Assembly (NCBI RefSeq): GCF_014596475.1
Contig: NZ_MECJ01000033.1
Coordinates: 496,001 to 560,000, forward strand
Reading direction: 5' to 3'
Length of the DNA: 64,000 nt
From: Streptomyces sp. CBMA152
GTDB taxonomy: Bacteria > Actinomycetota > Actinomycetes > Streptomycetales > Streptomycetaceae
The position numbers and the translations under genes are program-made. A model generated the notes under the pieces. That model made no database searches. It was not told the DNA's origin and was given only the letters and a program-made list of their open reading frames with translations. This document shows positions 17,107 through 26,339 of the stretch, in pieces (within the stretch, counting starts at the first letter, position 1; every line of letters begins with the position of its first letter).

Positions 17107-18504
17107 GTGGCACACCCGCCGAACACGCGCGCACCCGAAGAGGCGTCGGCGACGGCACGGACATCGGCACCGGCGTATCCCGCGCAGCCTCCCGCCCCGC
17201 GCCGGGGCGGCTGGGCCGAGGCGCGCGAGCGGCTGCGGGCGGCCGCGACCACCGAACCGGGACGGCTGTGGATCGTCGGTACGGTCGTCGCGCTGCTCGT
17301 CGTGGCGTTCGGCGCGGTCACCGCCTGGGAGGTCACCGACCGGGCGGCCGCCGCCGACGACGTGGTGAGCCGCAGCCAGCCGCTGAGCGCGGACGCGGCC
17401 TCCATCTACCGCTCGCTCGCCGACGCGGACACCGCCGCCGCCAGCGGCTTCCTCGCGGGCGCGCAGGAGCCGCACGACGTGCGCCTGCGCTACGAGGCGG
17501 ACATCGCCACCGCGTCCAGGCTGCTCGTCAAGGCCGCCGCCAACACCACGGGTTCATCCGGCTCCGCCCAGTCCATCGCCCAGCTCAACGAGCAACTGCC
17601 GGTCTACAACGGGCTGATAGAGCAGGCCCGCGCCAACAACCGGCAGGGCTTCCCGGTCGGCGGCGCCTATCTGCGCTTCGCCAACGACAAGATGACCAAC
17701 GACCTGCTGCCCGCCGCCCACGCGCTGTACGCGGCGGAGACCGGGCGGCTCTACGACGACTACGACCAGGCCGAGACCTGGCCGTACGCGGCGCTGGCGG
17801 TCGGAGTGGTCGCGCTCGGCGGGCTCTTCTGGGCCCAGCGGCGCAACTATCTCCGTACGAACCGGGTCTTCAACCAGGGGCTGGTCGCGGCCAGCGCCGC
17901 CTCGGTGGTCGTCCTGCTGTGGCTGGTCGCGGCGCACGCGGTGGCCTCCAGTGACCTCTCGACCTCGCGCTCGCACGGGCAGGAGTCGCTGAAGGTGCTC
18001 AACGACGCCCGGATCAACTCGCTGCAGGCCCGCGCCAACGAGAACCTGACGCTGGTGGCGCGCGGGGCCGTCCTCACGGCGGGCGGCAAGGACAAGTACG
18101 ACGCTGATTACAAGGCGGAGATGAAGAACCTCGTGGCCCAGCTCGGCTCGGCCGGGAAGCTCGCCGACGACAGCTCGGGGCGCACCCCGGTCTCGGACGC
18201 GCAGAGCAGCGTCACCGAGTGGCAGCAGCGGCACGCCACGGCGCGTAGGACCGACGACAGCGGCGACTACGACGGCGCTCTGAAGCAGGTCATCGGCGAG
18301 ACCGGCTCCACCGGCCAGTCCTTCGACCGGGTCGACGCGGCCCTGGAGAAGGCGATCGGCCATGAGCAGAGCGAGTTCACCCGGGCCGCCTCGGACGGCA
18401 AGGGCGCGCTGACCGGGCTTCCGCTGGGCGCGGCCGTGCTCGCGGTGCTCGGTGCCGCGGCGGCCGGTGTCGGCGTCAGCCGCAGGCTCGCGGAGTACAG
18501 GTGA
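17107..18504 (+). CDS. GlnX-like four-helix membrane sensor protein
   Basis: A 465-aa protein with four transmembrane helices (about 53-75, 224-244, 256-280, 437-457). They frame two extracytoplasmic helical domains of about 150 residues that look like a tandem duplication. GTG 17107 follows GGGGGAGG by 4 nt. In Mycobacterium, GlnX links the binding protein GlnH to PknG. The same partners follow here, so this is likely the membrane relay of an extracellular amino-acid signal. The N-terminal cytoplasmic tail is Pro/Ala-rich. Confidence 0.8.
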   Translation: MAHPPNTRAPEEASATARTSAPAYPAQPPAPRRGGWAEARERLRAAATTEPGRLWIVGTVVALLVVAFGAVTAWEVTDRAAAADDVVSRSQPLSADAASIYRSLADADTAAASGFLAGAQEPHDVRLRYEADIATASRLLVKAAANTTGSSGSAQSIAQLNEQLPVYNGLIEQARANNRQGFPVGGAYLRFANDKMTNDLLPAAHALYAAETGRLYDDYDQAETWPYAALAVGVVALGGLFWAQRRNYLRTNRVFNQGLVAASAASVVVLLWLVAAHAVASSDLSTSRSHGQESLKVLNDARINSLQARANENLTLVARGAVLTAGGKDKYDADYKAEMKNLVAQLGSAGKLADDSSGRTPVSDAQSSVTEWQQRHATARRTDDSGDYDGALKQVIGETGSTGQSFDRVDAALEKAIGHEQSEFTRAASDGKGALTGLPLGAAVLAVLGAAAAGVGVSRRLAEYR

Positions 18505-18565
18505 GCACCGTGGGGTACAGGGGAACACCGGCCCGAGCGGCACAGCGGTCCTGGGAGGAGGCGCG

Positions 18566-19543
18566 ATGAACAGGAACGGCAGGCTCCGCGGGTGGGGCGG
18601 CGTCGGCGGGATGGCCCTGGCCTGTGCCGCCGCCGCTTCCCTGCTCGTCCCGGTGTCGCGGCACGGGGCGGACGAGGACAGTACGCAGGTCGGCGGGTCC
18701 GGTGTGGCGCAGGGCGTCCAGGCGAAGGCCGACACCTGCAAGGACCCCGAGGCCAGCCTGCCGCCGTCGCCCGCCGACGGGCCGAGCATCGAGAAGATCA
18801 GGAAGGCCGGCAAGCTGTACGCGGGCGTCGACCAGAACAGCTTCCGCTGGGGCTACCGCAACCCGAACACCGGGGAGCTGGAGGGCTTCGACATCGATCT
18901 GGTGCGGGCCATCGCCAAGAACATCCTGGGCGACCCGGACGCGGTCATCTACCGCGCCATCCCCACCAGCCAGCGCATCTCGGCGCTCCAGAACAACCAG
19001 GTCGACGTCGTCGTGCGGACGATGACCATCACCTGCAAGCGGATCGAACAGGTCGCCTTCTCCTCGGCGTACTTCACGGTCGGGCAGCAGGTGCTCGCGC
19101 CCAAGCAGTCCTCGATCACGGGCTTCAACTCCACGCTGAACGGCAAGAGGGTCTGCGTGGCGGCGGGCTCGACCGCGTTCGACGCCCTGGAGAAGGAGTC
19201 GAACGGCGCGGTCTACAAGAACCAGACCGTGCCCAACCAGCTGGACTGCCTGGTCCGTCTCCAGCTGGGCCTGGCCGACGCGGTGGTCACGGACAGCGCG
19301 CTCGCCGCGAGCCAGGCCGCGCAGGACCCGACGGTCCAGCTCAAGGGCGTCCCGCTGACCCCTGAGTACTACGGGGTGGCCACCAACCTTCAGAACACGG
19401 ACCTCGTCCGGCGGATCAACCAGGTCTTGGTGGACTACCGCAACGGCGGCGAGGGCAGTCCCTGGATGACGGCGTACCGCAAGTGGCTCGCCGCCGACCT
19501 GCCCGGCATAACCGGCCCGCCCGAGCCCAAGTACCGTTCGTAG
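18566..19543 (+). CDS. GlnH-like amino-acid-binding protein (SBP family 3)
   Basis: A 325-aa product from ATG 18566 with GGGAGGAGG upstream. The signal/anchor helix (about 13-32) lacks a clean lipobox, unlike the mycobacterial GlnH lipoprotein. The binding domain has KAGKLYAGVDQNSFRWGYRN, GFDIDLVRAIAKNILG, VDVVVRTMTITCKRIEQVAFS and the closing YYGVATN. It probably senses acidic amino acids for GlnX rather than feeding a transporter: no permease is present. It lies 62 nt after the GlnX-like gene. Confidence 0.85.
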   Translation: MNRNGRLRGWGGVGGMALACAAAASLLVPVSRHGADEDSTQVGGSGVAQGVQAKADTCKDPEASLPPSPADGPSIEKIRKAGKLYAGVDQNSFRWGYRNPNTGELEGFDIDLVRAIAKNILGDPDAVIYRAIPTSQRISALQNNQVDVVVRTMTITCKRIEQVAFSSAYFTVGQQVLAPKQSSITGFNSTLNGKRVCVAAGSTAFDALEKESNGAVYKNQTVPNQLDCLVRLQLGLADAVVTDSALAASQAAQDPTVQLKGVPLTPEYYGVATNLQNTDLVRRINQVLVDYRNGGEGSPWMTAYRKWLAADLPGITGPPEPKYRS

Positions 19544-19602
19544 CAACCGGATCGGCACCGGTGTCGTACCAGCGCAGTGGACGCGGAGCAGAGAGGTGAT
19601 CG

Positions 19603-20931
19603 ATGGGCGCGGGATCCTTCCCCGGCTCCTCCTCGGGGAGGCCCGCCCGGCCGGTGCTCGACCGGGACGAGGTGGACCGGGCGCTGTCCCGGCTCGACGC
19701 CGAGCACGAGGCGATCGAGACCTCGCTGCTCGCGCTCCAGGACCACGCGGGCAGACGGCTGCTCGAAGGCGCCGAGCTGACCGGGGTCACCCGGGAGCGC
19801 TGGGCGGCGGCCGAGCAGTCGATCTCCTTGCTGTGGACGTACTTCGACGCGTACAAGGCGGCCGTGGACGCGGCGCGTGAGCTGCGCGAGCGGCGCCGCT
19901 GGCCGTCCCGCGAGGATCTGCTCGAACTCACCGAGCGGCTGCTCGGCGAGTCCGTGACGGTGGCCGGATCGGCCCAGGCCGCGGCCTCGATCACCGGCCC
20001 GGCCCGGCTCACCGAGTCGTTCACGCTGGAGAAGCTGGTCGGCCGGATGAACGAGCTGTACGCGAGCTCGCTCGACCTGGTGGTCGCGGCCGACGCGGTG
20101 TGGTCGGCGCTCCCGGCCCGGATAGACCTGCTCGCGGCCGAGCTGCACCGCACCCGGGGCCTGGCGCACTCGGTGGGCGTGCGTCCCGGGGAGCATCCGT
20201 CGGGCGACGACCTGGAGTCGATCACCGAGGAGCTGACGGTGTTGCGCGCCCAGGTGGTCTCGGACCCGCTGGCGTTCTGGCTCTCCGCGCCCGGCAGTTC
20301 GGCGCCGGGGGGCGGGCGCCCGGACACCGAACGCTACGACCGGGCCGCCCGCGCCCTCGACGAGGTGCGCCGGGAGATCGAAGCAGTTCTGACGGTGCGT
20401 CAGGATGCCGAGATGCGCCTGCTGCGCCTGCGGGACGTGCTCTCGCGCGCGGACCGTACGCTCACCGAGGCGCGGGCCGCGCGCGGCGAGGTCCTGGCGA
20501 AGATCGCCGCGTCCGAGGTGCCCGCGGTGAGCGGCCCGCCGACCGCGCTCCAGGAGCGCCTGGTGGCCGCCGCCGAGTACCGCAGACACGCGCAGTGGCA
20601 CCGGCTCTCGCCGCTGCTGGAATCGCTGGAGCGGGAGGCCGAGGACGAACTGCTGCGCGCCCGCGAGTCGTTGACGGCCGTCACCGCGCCGCTGGCGGTC
20701 CGCGCGGAGCTGCGCGGCAGGCTCGACGCGTACAAGGCGAAGGTCGCCCGGCACGGCATGGCCGAGGACCCGCTGCTCATCGAGCGGTACGACGCGGCGC
20801 GCCGGATGCTGTGGTCCGCCCCCTGCGATCTGCGCGTCGCCGAGCAGGCGGTGCTGCGCTACCAGCAGGCGGCGGCGGAGGTACTGGTGCCGAGGCAGCC
20901 GGGACCCGTTGACCAGAGGGGGGAATCATGA
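19603..20931 (+). CDS. Coiled-coil protein of unknown function coupled to the kinase
   Basis: A 442-aa soluble, highly helical protein: long charged heptad-like stretches (RDEVDRALSRLDAEHEAIET, VRREIEAVLTVRQDAEMRLL, RLRDVLSRADRTLTEARAAR), with no signal peptide or helix long enough to cross a membrane. GAGAGGTGA precedes ATG 19603 and the stop overlaps the kinase start (ATGA). Coupling between GlnH and the kinase suggests a scaffold or regulator of the kinase. I recognise no catalytic family. Confidence 0.75.
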   Translation: MGAGSFPGSSSGRPARPVLDRDEVDRALSRLDAEHEAIETSLLALQDHAGRRLLEGAELTGVTRERWAAAEQSISLLWTYFDAYKAAVDAARELRERRRWPSREDLLELTERLLGESVTVAGSAQAAASITGPARLTESFTLEKLVGRMNELYASSLDLVVAADAVWSALPARIDLLAAELHRTRGLAHSVGVRPGEHPSGDDLESITEELTVLRAQVVSDPLAFWLSAPGSSAPGGGRPDTERYDRAARALDEVRREIEAVLTVRQDAEMRLLRLRDVLSRADRTLTEARAARGEVLAKIAASEVPAVSGPPTALQERLVAAAEYRRHAQWHRLSPLLESLEREAEDELLRARESLTAVTAPLAVRAELRGRLDAYKAKVARHGMAEDPLLIERYDAARRMLWSAPCDLRVAEQAVLRYQQAAAEVLVPRQPGPVDQRGES

Positions 20932-23570
20932 GCGAGCAGAAGAAGTGCCAGCGCCCCGGTTGCGAGGGCGCGTACGAGGACATGGGCGGCGGTGAGCTGT
21001 ACTGCGACACCTGCGGGCTGGCGCCGGTCGTCTCCGTGAACGGGACGCTGAGCTCGCCCGCGACCGGGATCACCGGCGGCAGGCTCAAGGGCGGCGGCTC
21101 CTCGTCGGCCCGCTCGGCGGGCTCCTCGCGCTCGTCGCAGGCGTCCTCGCGGTCCTCGACGTCCCGGCGCTCGGTCTCCGGGCGCCTGTCGCGCTCGCTG
21201 ACCGGCGGGTCCGGCAGCTCGCGCTCGGTCTCGGTGCGCAGCTCGGGCTCGGCGACCGGCAGTTCGGGGCGCAGCAGACTCGGCGCCGGGCTCGTCACCG
21301 TGCCCGGGGTGCCCCGCCCCGACCCGGCGAAGGCCGTGATGGAGCACCCGGAGGTCCCCGAGCGGAAGCGATTCTGCTCGAAGTCGGACTGCGGGGCGCC
21401 GGTCGGCCGCTCGCGCGGTGAACGGGCCGGGCGCACCGAGGGGTTCTGCACCAAGTGCGGCCACCCGTACTCGTTCGTGCCCAAGCTCCACGAGGGCGAC
21501 ATCGTGCACGGCCAGTACGAGGTGGTGGGCTGTCTGGCCCACGGCGGCCTCGGCTGGGTCTACCTCGCCATCGACCGGGCGGTCTCCGACCGCTGGGTGG
21601 TCCTCAAGGGCCTGCTCGACACCGGCGACCAGGACGCGATGGCGGCCGCGATCTCCGAGCGCCGCTTCCTCGCCGAGATCGAGCACTCCAACATCGTCCG
21701 CATCTACAACTTCGTGGAACACCTCGACCAGTCCACCGGCTCCCTCGACGGCTACATCGTCATGGAGTACGTGGGCGGCAAGTCGCTCAAGGAGATCGCC
21801 AACGACCGGCGCGGCACCGACGGCAGGCGCGACCCGCTCCCGGTCGAGCAGGCGTGCGCGTACGGGATCGAGGCCCTTGAGGCGCTCGGCCATCTGCACA
21901 GCCGCAATCTGCTCTACTGCGACTTCAAGGTCGACAACGCGATCCAGACCGAGGACCAGCTGAAGCTGATCGACATGGGCGCGGTGCGCCGGATGGACGA
22001 CGACGAGTCGGCCATCTACGGCACGGTGGGCTACCAGGCCCCCGAGGTCGCCGAGTCCGGCCCGTCGGTCGCCTCCGACCTGTACACGGTGGCCCGTACG
22101 CTCGCGGTCCTCACCTTCGACTTCCAGGGCTACACCAACGTCTTCGCGGACAGCCTGCCCGACCCCGACAACATCGAGGTCTTCCGTACGTACGAGTCGT
22201 TCTACCGGCTGCTCGTACGGGCCACCGACCCCGACCCGGCGCGCCGGTTCGCCTCCGCGCAGGAGATGGCCGAGCAGCTGACGGGCGTGCTGCGGGAGGT
22301 CGTGTCCCTGCAGACCGGCCGTCCGCGCCCGTCCCTGTCGACCCTGTTCGGGACCGAACTGCGCGTCCCGGACACGCAGTTGTTCGCCGAGCTCACCGGC
22401 GATGTGTCGGCGCTCGGCGCCCGCGTGCTACCCCCGAGCCGCCTCGCCCGCAAGCGCGCGGCGGCGAACGGCTCGGCAGCTGCCGTCACCGCCAGCCCCA
22501 CCACCGCGCTGCCCCCTTCGACGGCCCCGGCCACCGCCCCCGCGACCCGTACCGCCACCGCCGTCGTCCCCGCGCCCCGCGTCGGGGGCGGCTCCGACCC
22601 GTACGGCACGGGCGTGGGCTCAGACGCCCAGCTCAGGGCGCTCGACGCGGGCGCGACCTCACTGGCGCTGCCGGTGCCGCACGTGGACCCGAACGACCCC
22701 AACGCGGGGTTCCTCGCCGGGCTGATGGCGGCCGCGCCCGCCGAGCTGATCGCCGCGCTGCGGGCCGCGCCCGCCAACTCGGTGGAGAAGCGGCTGCGCG
22801 AGCTGCGGGCCCGGCTCGACATGGGCGAACTGGTCTCCGCCGCCAAGGGCCTTGAGTCCCTGGAGCACGACCACCCCGACGACTGGCGGGTGGTCTGGTA
22901 CCGAGGCGTCGCCTCGCTGGTCTCCGGCGACCACGAGAACGCCGCGCTCTCCTTCGACGCGGTCTACGACGCCTTCCCCGGCGAGCCCGCGCCCAAGCTG
23001 GCGCTCGGCGTGTGCGCGGAGGTGCTGGGGCAGCTGGACAACGCGGCCGAGTACTACCGGCTCGTGTGGACCACCGACCCGAGCTATGTCAGCGCCGCGT
23101 TCGGCCTGGCCCGGGTGCAGCTGGCGGCGGGCGACCGCACGGCGGCCGTGCGCACCCTGGAGTCGGTGCCGGAGGCGTCGATCCACTACACGGCGGCGCG
23201 GGTCGCGGCCGTACGGGCGAGGCTGCGGCGGCGCTCCCCGGGCGAGCCGCTGCTCGACGACCTGCGGGCGGCGGCGGGCCAGGTGGACGCGCTGCAGAAG
23301 CTGGGCCTGGACGCGGTGCGCCGTGAGCGGCTCGCCACCGAGGTCCTGGGCACGGCGCTCGACTGGGTACTCTCCGGGAGCCGGGGCGCCCAGAGCCCGG
23401 GCGGGCCGTCCGCCGGGGCCATACTGCTGGGCAGCGAGCTGGACGAACGGGGCCTGCGGTTCGGCCTGGAGCGTTCGTACCGGGTGCTCGCCCGGCTCGC
23501 CGCCGGCGGCGACGAGCGGATCGAACTGGTGGAGCGGGCAAACCGTTTCCGCCCCCGGACGTGGGTGTGA
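20928..23570 (+). CDS. pknG: PknG-like serine/threonine protein kinase with TPR domain
   Basis: An 880-aa soluble kinase. Order: zinc ribbon (about 7-30, C-x4-C and CDTCG), Ser-rich linker (about 55-118), rubredoxin-like module (about 148-182, FCSKSDCG ... GFCTKCGHPYSF), kinase domain (about 188-450) and TPR repeats (about 617-800). Kinase motifs are AHGGLGWVYLA, VVLKG (Lys about 226), LLYCDFKVDN (catalytic Asp about 330, YCD replacing HRD) and IDMGAV replacing DFG. Rubredoxin-kinase-TPR is the M. tuberculosis PknG architecture. It probably phosphorylates FHA-bound regulators of central nitrogen metabolism. The extra zinc ribbon and Ser-rich linker make it longer than mycobacterial PknG (about 750 aa). 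Confidence 0.9.
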   Translation: MSEQKKCQRPGCEGAYEDMGGGELYCDTCGLAPVVSVNGTLSSPATGITGGRLKGGGSSSARSAGSSRSSQASSRSSTSRRSVSGRLSRSLTGGSGSSRSVSVRSSGSATGSSGRSRLGAGLVTVPGVPRPDPAKAVMEHPEVPERKRFCSKSDCGAPVGRSRGERAGRTEGFCTKCGHPYSFVPKLHEGDIVHGQYEVVGCLAHGGLGWVYLAIDRAVSDRWVVLKGLLDTGDQDAMAAAISERRFLAEIEHSNIVRIYNFVEHLDQSTGSLDGYIVMEYVGGKSLKEIANDRRGTDGRRDPLPVEQACAYGIEALEALGHLHSRNLLYCDFKVDNAIQTEDQLKLIDMGAVRRMDDDESAIYGTVGYQAPEVAESGPSVASDLYTVARTLAVLTFDFQGYTNVFADSLPDPDNIEVFRTYESFYRLLVRATDPDPARRFASAQEMAEQLTGVLREVVSLQTGRPRPSLSTLFGTELRVPDTQLFAELTGDVSALGARVLPPSRLARKRAAANGSAAAVTASPTTALPPSTAPATAPATRTATAVVPAPRVGGGSDPYGTGVGSDAQLRALDAGATSLALPVPHVDPNDPNAGFLAGLMAAAPAELIAALRAAPANSVEKRLRELRARLDMGELVSAAKGLESLEHDHPDDWRVVWYRGVASLVSGDHENAALSFDAVYDAFPGEPAPKLALGVCAEVLGQLDNAAEYYRLVWTTDPSYVSAAFGLARVQLAAGDRTAAVRTLESVPEASIHYTAARVAAVRARLRRRSPGEPLLDDLRAAAGQVDALQKLGLDAVRRERLATEVLGTALDWVLSGSRGAQSPGGPSAGAILLGSELDERGLRFGLERSYRVLARLAAGGDERIELVERANRFRPRTWV

Positions 23571-23574
23571 ATTG

Positions 23575-24831
23575 ATGGCACAGATGCATCGGCCGGCGGC
23601 CGGGTCGACGTGCCCCGACTGCGGGGAACCGCAGGAGTCGGGCGACCTGTTCTGCGGGCGCTGCGGGTACGACCTGTCGGCGGAGCCCGTGGCGGGCCCG
23701 GCCGTGGACAACCCGACCGTGGTCCTGGGCAGCCCCGTGGCGGGCGAGGCCTGGCCCGTCGGGCGTGAGGCCGAGGGCCCGGACGCCACCGGCTCCGCGC
23801 CGCCCTCGGACGTACGGATCGAGGCCGAGCCCGAGGAGTACCCCCTGCCCGCGCCGGACCCCCGCGCCGCCGACCCCGAGCCGGCCACCCATGTCACGAC
23901 ACCCGTCAAGGTTTGCGTGGCCTGCCGGGCCGGGCGGGTCGACGAGGACGGCTACTGCGAGAACTGCGGGCACGCCCAGCCGCGCGAGCGCGACCACATG
24001 GAGCTGGAGCTGAGCGCGGTGGCGGCGGTCAGCGACCGCGGTCTGCGCCACCACCGCAACGAGGACTCCTTCGCCCTCTCGACGACCTCGCTGCCCGACG
24101 GCTCCCCCGCCGTCGTCGCGATCGTCTGCGACGGCGTCTCCTCGGCGACCCGCCCCGACGACGCCTCGGCGGCGGCCGCGGCCCGTGCCAACGACACACT
24201 GCTGCACGCCCTGCCGCAGGGCACCCATCCCCAGCAGGCGATGCACGAGGCGATCGTGGCCGCCGCAGAGGCGGTCAACTCCCTGGCCACCGAGCCCCAC
24301 CGGGCCATGGAGCACGACCCGCACCGCCATGAGAACGCGCCCGCCTGCACATTGGTCGGCGCGATCGCGGCGGGCGGGCTGCTCGTGGTCGGCTGGGTCG
24401 GCGACAGCCGGGCGTACTGGGTGCCCGACGACCGTACGACCCCGCCCGCCCGGCTCACCGAGGACGACTCCTGGGCCGCGCAGATGGTCGCGGCGGGCCT
24501 GATGAGCGAGGCCGACGCGTACGCGGACGAGCGGGCGCACGCGATCACGGGCTGGCTCGGCGCCGATGCGTACGAACTGGACCCGCACACCGCGTCGTTC
24601 AAACCGGACCGCTCCGGTGTGGTCGTGGTCTGCACCGACGGGCTGTGGAACTACGCGGAGGGCGCCGCGGAGATGGCCGGGGCCGTGCCACCGGACGCCG
24701 CCGAACGGCCGCTGCACAGCGCCCAGGTGCTGGTCGGCCACGCCCTCGACGGCGGCGGCCACGACAACGTAACAGTGGCGGTCCTGCCGTTCGCGGTGCC
24801 GTCGACGGGGGCAGGATCCGCCTACAACTAG
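23575..24831 (+). CDS. PP2C-family protein phosphatase with two zinc ribbons
   Basis: A 418-aa phosphatase starting 4 nt after the kinase stop. Two double-cysteine ribbons come first (about 12-32, CPDCG...CGRCG; about 113-135, CVAC...CENCG). A PP2C domain (about 145-412) follows, with SDRGLRHHRNEDSF, IVCDGVSSA, WVGDSRAYW, VVCTDGLWNY and GGHDNVTVAVL, all metal-binding Asp retained. It is the obvious counter-enzyme to the adjacent PknG-like kinase. The ribosome site is weak, consistent with coupled translation. Confidence 0.92.
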   Translation: MAQMHRPAAGSTCPDCGEPQESGDLFCGRCGYDLSAEPVAGPAVDNPTVVLGSPVAGEAWPVGREAEGPDATGSAPPSDVRIEAEPEEYPLPAPDPRAADPEPATHVTTPVKVCVACRAGRVDEDGYCENCGHAQPRERDHMELELSAVAAVSDRGLRHHRNEDSFALSTTSLPDGSPAVVAIVCDGVSSATRPDDASAAAAARANDTLLHALPQGTHPQQAMHEAIVAAAEAVNSLATEPHRAMEHDPHRHENAPACTLVGAIAAGGLLVVGWVGDSRAYWVPDDRTTPPARLTEDDSWAAQMVAAGLMSEADAYADERAHAITGWLGADAYELDPHTASFKPDRSGVVVVCTDGLWNYAEGAAEMAGAVPPDAAERPLHSAQVLVGHALDGGGHDNVTVAVLPFAVPSTGAGSAYN

Positions 24832-24895
24832 GCCTTCGTACCGGTTTCCACCACACTTCTCTCTTCAGGCCCAGAAGCCTCAAGGAGCCTTTCAG

Positions 24896-26254
24896 ATGGC
24901 CAACTTCTCCAAGTCCATGGCGCCCCGGTTCTCCGTCGAGGTCTACCAGAACGAGTACCTGCCGGAGGGCGGGCGCGAGGTCAACGCGATCGTCACCGTG
25001 ACGTCCACCGGCGGCGGCACGGTCGGCGGCGCCCCGCTGGCCGGGGCCGCGCTGTCGCCCTCGTACATACCGGGCCAGGCGCCCAGCGCCGCCGTGGTGA
25101 TCATGGTCGACTGCTCGGGTTCGATGGACTACCCGCCGACGAAGATGCGCAACGCGCGCGACGCGACGGCGGCCGCGATCGACACCCTGCGCGACGGCGT
25201 GGCCTTCGCCGTGGTGGCCGGAACCCATCAGGCCAAGGAGGTCTACCCGGGCAACGGCCGCCTCGCCACCGCCGATTCGGCGACCCGCGCGCAGGCCAAG
25301 GAGGCGCTGCGCAGGCTGAGCGCGGGCGGCGGCACCGCGATCGGCACCTGGCTGAAGCTGGCCGACCGGCTGCTCAACGACGCCGACGTACCGATCCGGC
25401 ACGGCATCCTGCTCACCGACGGCCGCAACGAACACGAGTCGCCGCAGGACCTCCAGGCCGCGCTCGACGCCTGCGCCGGACGGTTCACCTGCGACGCGCG
25501 GGGCGTGGGGACCGACTGGGAGGTCAAGGAGGTCACCCAGATCGCCTCGGCGCTGCTCGGCACCGCCGACATCGTCGCCGATCCCTCGGGTCTGGCCGCC
25601 GACTTCACGCGGATGATGGAGACCGCGATGGGCAAGGAGGTCGCGGACGTGGCGCTGCGGCTGTGGACCCCGGTCGGCGTGGAGATCAAGTTCGTGAAGC
25701 AAGTGGCGCCCACCGTCGCCGACCTGACGGACCGGCGCACCGAGGCGGGCCCGCGCGCCGGGGACTACCCGACGGGGTCGTGGGGCGACGAGTCCCGCGA
25801 CTACCACGTGTGCGTCCAGGTCCCGGAGGCCGGAATCGGCCAGGAAATGCTGGCCGCGCGCGTCTCGCTGATCCTGCCGGACCCGACGGGCGGTACGCCG
25901 CAGACGCTCTCGCAGGGTCTGGTGCGGGCGGTGTGGACCGAGGACATGGCCGCGTCCACCGCGATCAACCCCCAGGTCGCCCACTACACGGGTCAGGCGG
26001 AACTGGCGCAAGTCATCCAACAGGGTCTCGATGCCCGCAAGTCGGGCGATATCGACGGCGCGACCGCCAAGCTCGGCCGGGCCGTACAGCTCGCCGCGGC
26101 CTCGGGGAACGCGGATACGGCGAAGCTGCTTGCGAAGGTGGTGGACGTCGTCGACGAGGCGACGGGTACTGTGCGACTGAAGGCGAAGGTCGCGGAGGCG
26201 GACGAGATGACTCTCGAAACCCGTTCCACCAAGACCGTTCGCGTCAAGAAATAG
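24896..26254 (+). CDS. VWA-domain protein of the kinase/phosphatase locus
   Basis: A 452-aa cytoplasmic protein; AAGGAG lies 8 nt before the ATG. The VWA domain (about 60-245) has an intact MIDAS, IMVDCSGSMDYPP, with GGGTAIGTWL and LTDGRNEHE. A beta-rich region follows (about 245-350), then a helical, TPR-like tail with ARKSGDIDGATAKLGRAVQL. No signal peptide. It is a likely metal-dependent interaction partner or substrate scaffold of the phosphorylation module. Confidence 0.85.
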   Translation: MANFSKSMAPRFSVEVYQNEYLPEGGREVNAIVTVTSTGGGTVGGAPLAGAALSPSYIPGQAPSAAVVIMVDCSGSMDYPPTKMRNARDATAAAIDTLRDGVAFAVVAGTHQAKEVYPGNGRLATADSATRAQAKEALRRLSAGGGTAIGTWLKLADRLLNDADVPIRHGILLTDGRNEHESPQDLQAALDACAGRFTCDARGVGTDWEVKEVTQIASALLGTADIVADPSGLAADFTRMMETAMGKEVADVALRLWTPVGVEIKFVKQVAPTVADLTDRRTEAGPRAGDYPTGSWGDESRDYHVCVQVPEAGIGQEMLAARVSLILPDPTGGTPQTLSQGLVRAVWTEDMAASTAINPQVAHYTGQAELAQVIQQGLDARKSGDIDGATAKLGRAVQLAAASGNADTAKLLAKVVDVVDEATGTVRLKAKVAEADEMTLETRSTKTVRVKK

Positions 26255-26339
26255 GACCGCGTCCAGCGGTACGAGCAGCAGCGATACCACTTGAGTGGCT
26301 CGGCCCACGGGCCGGACGAGGAGAGGGGGAAACGACTCC

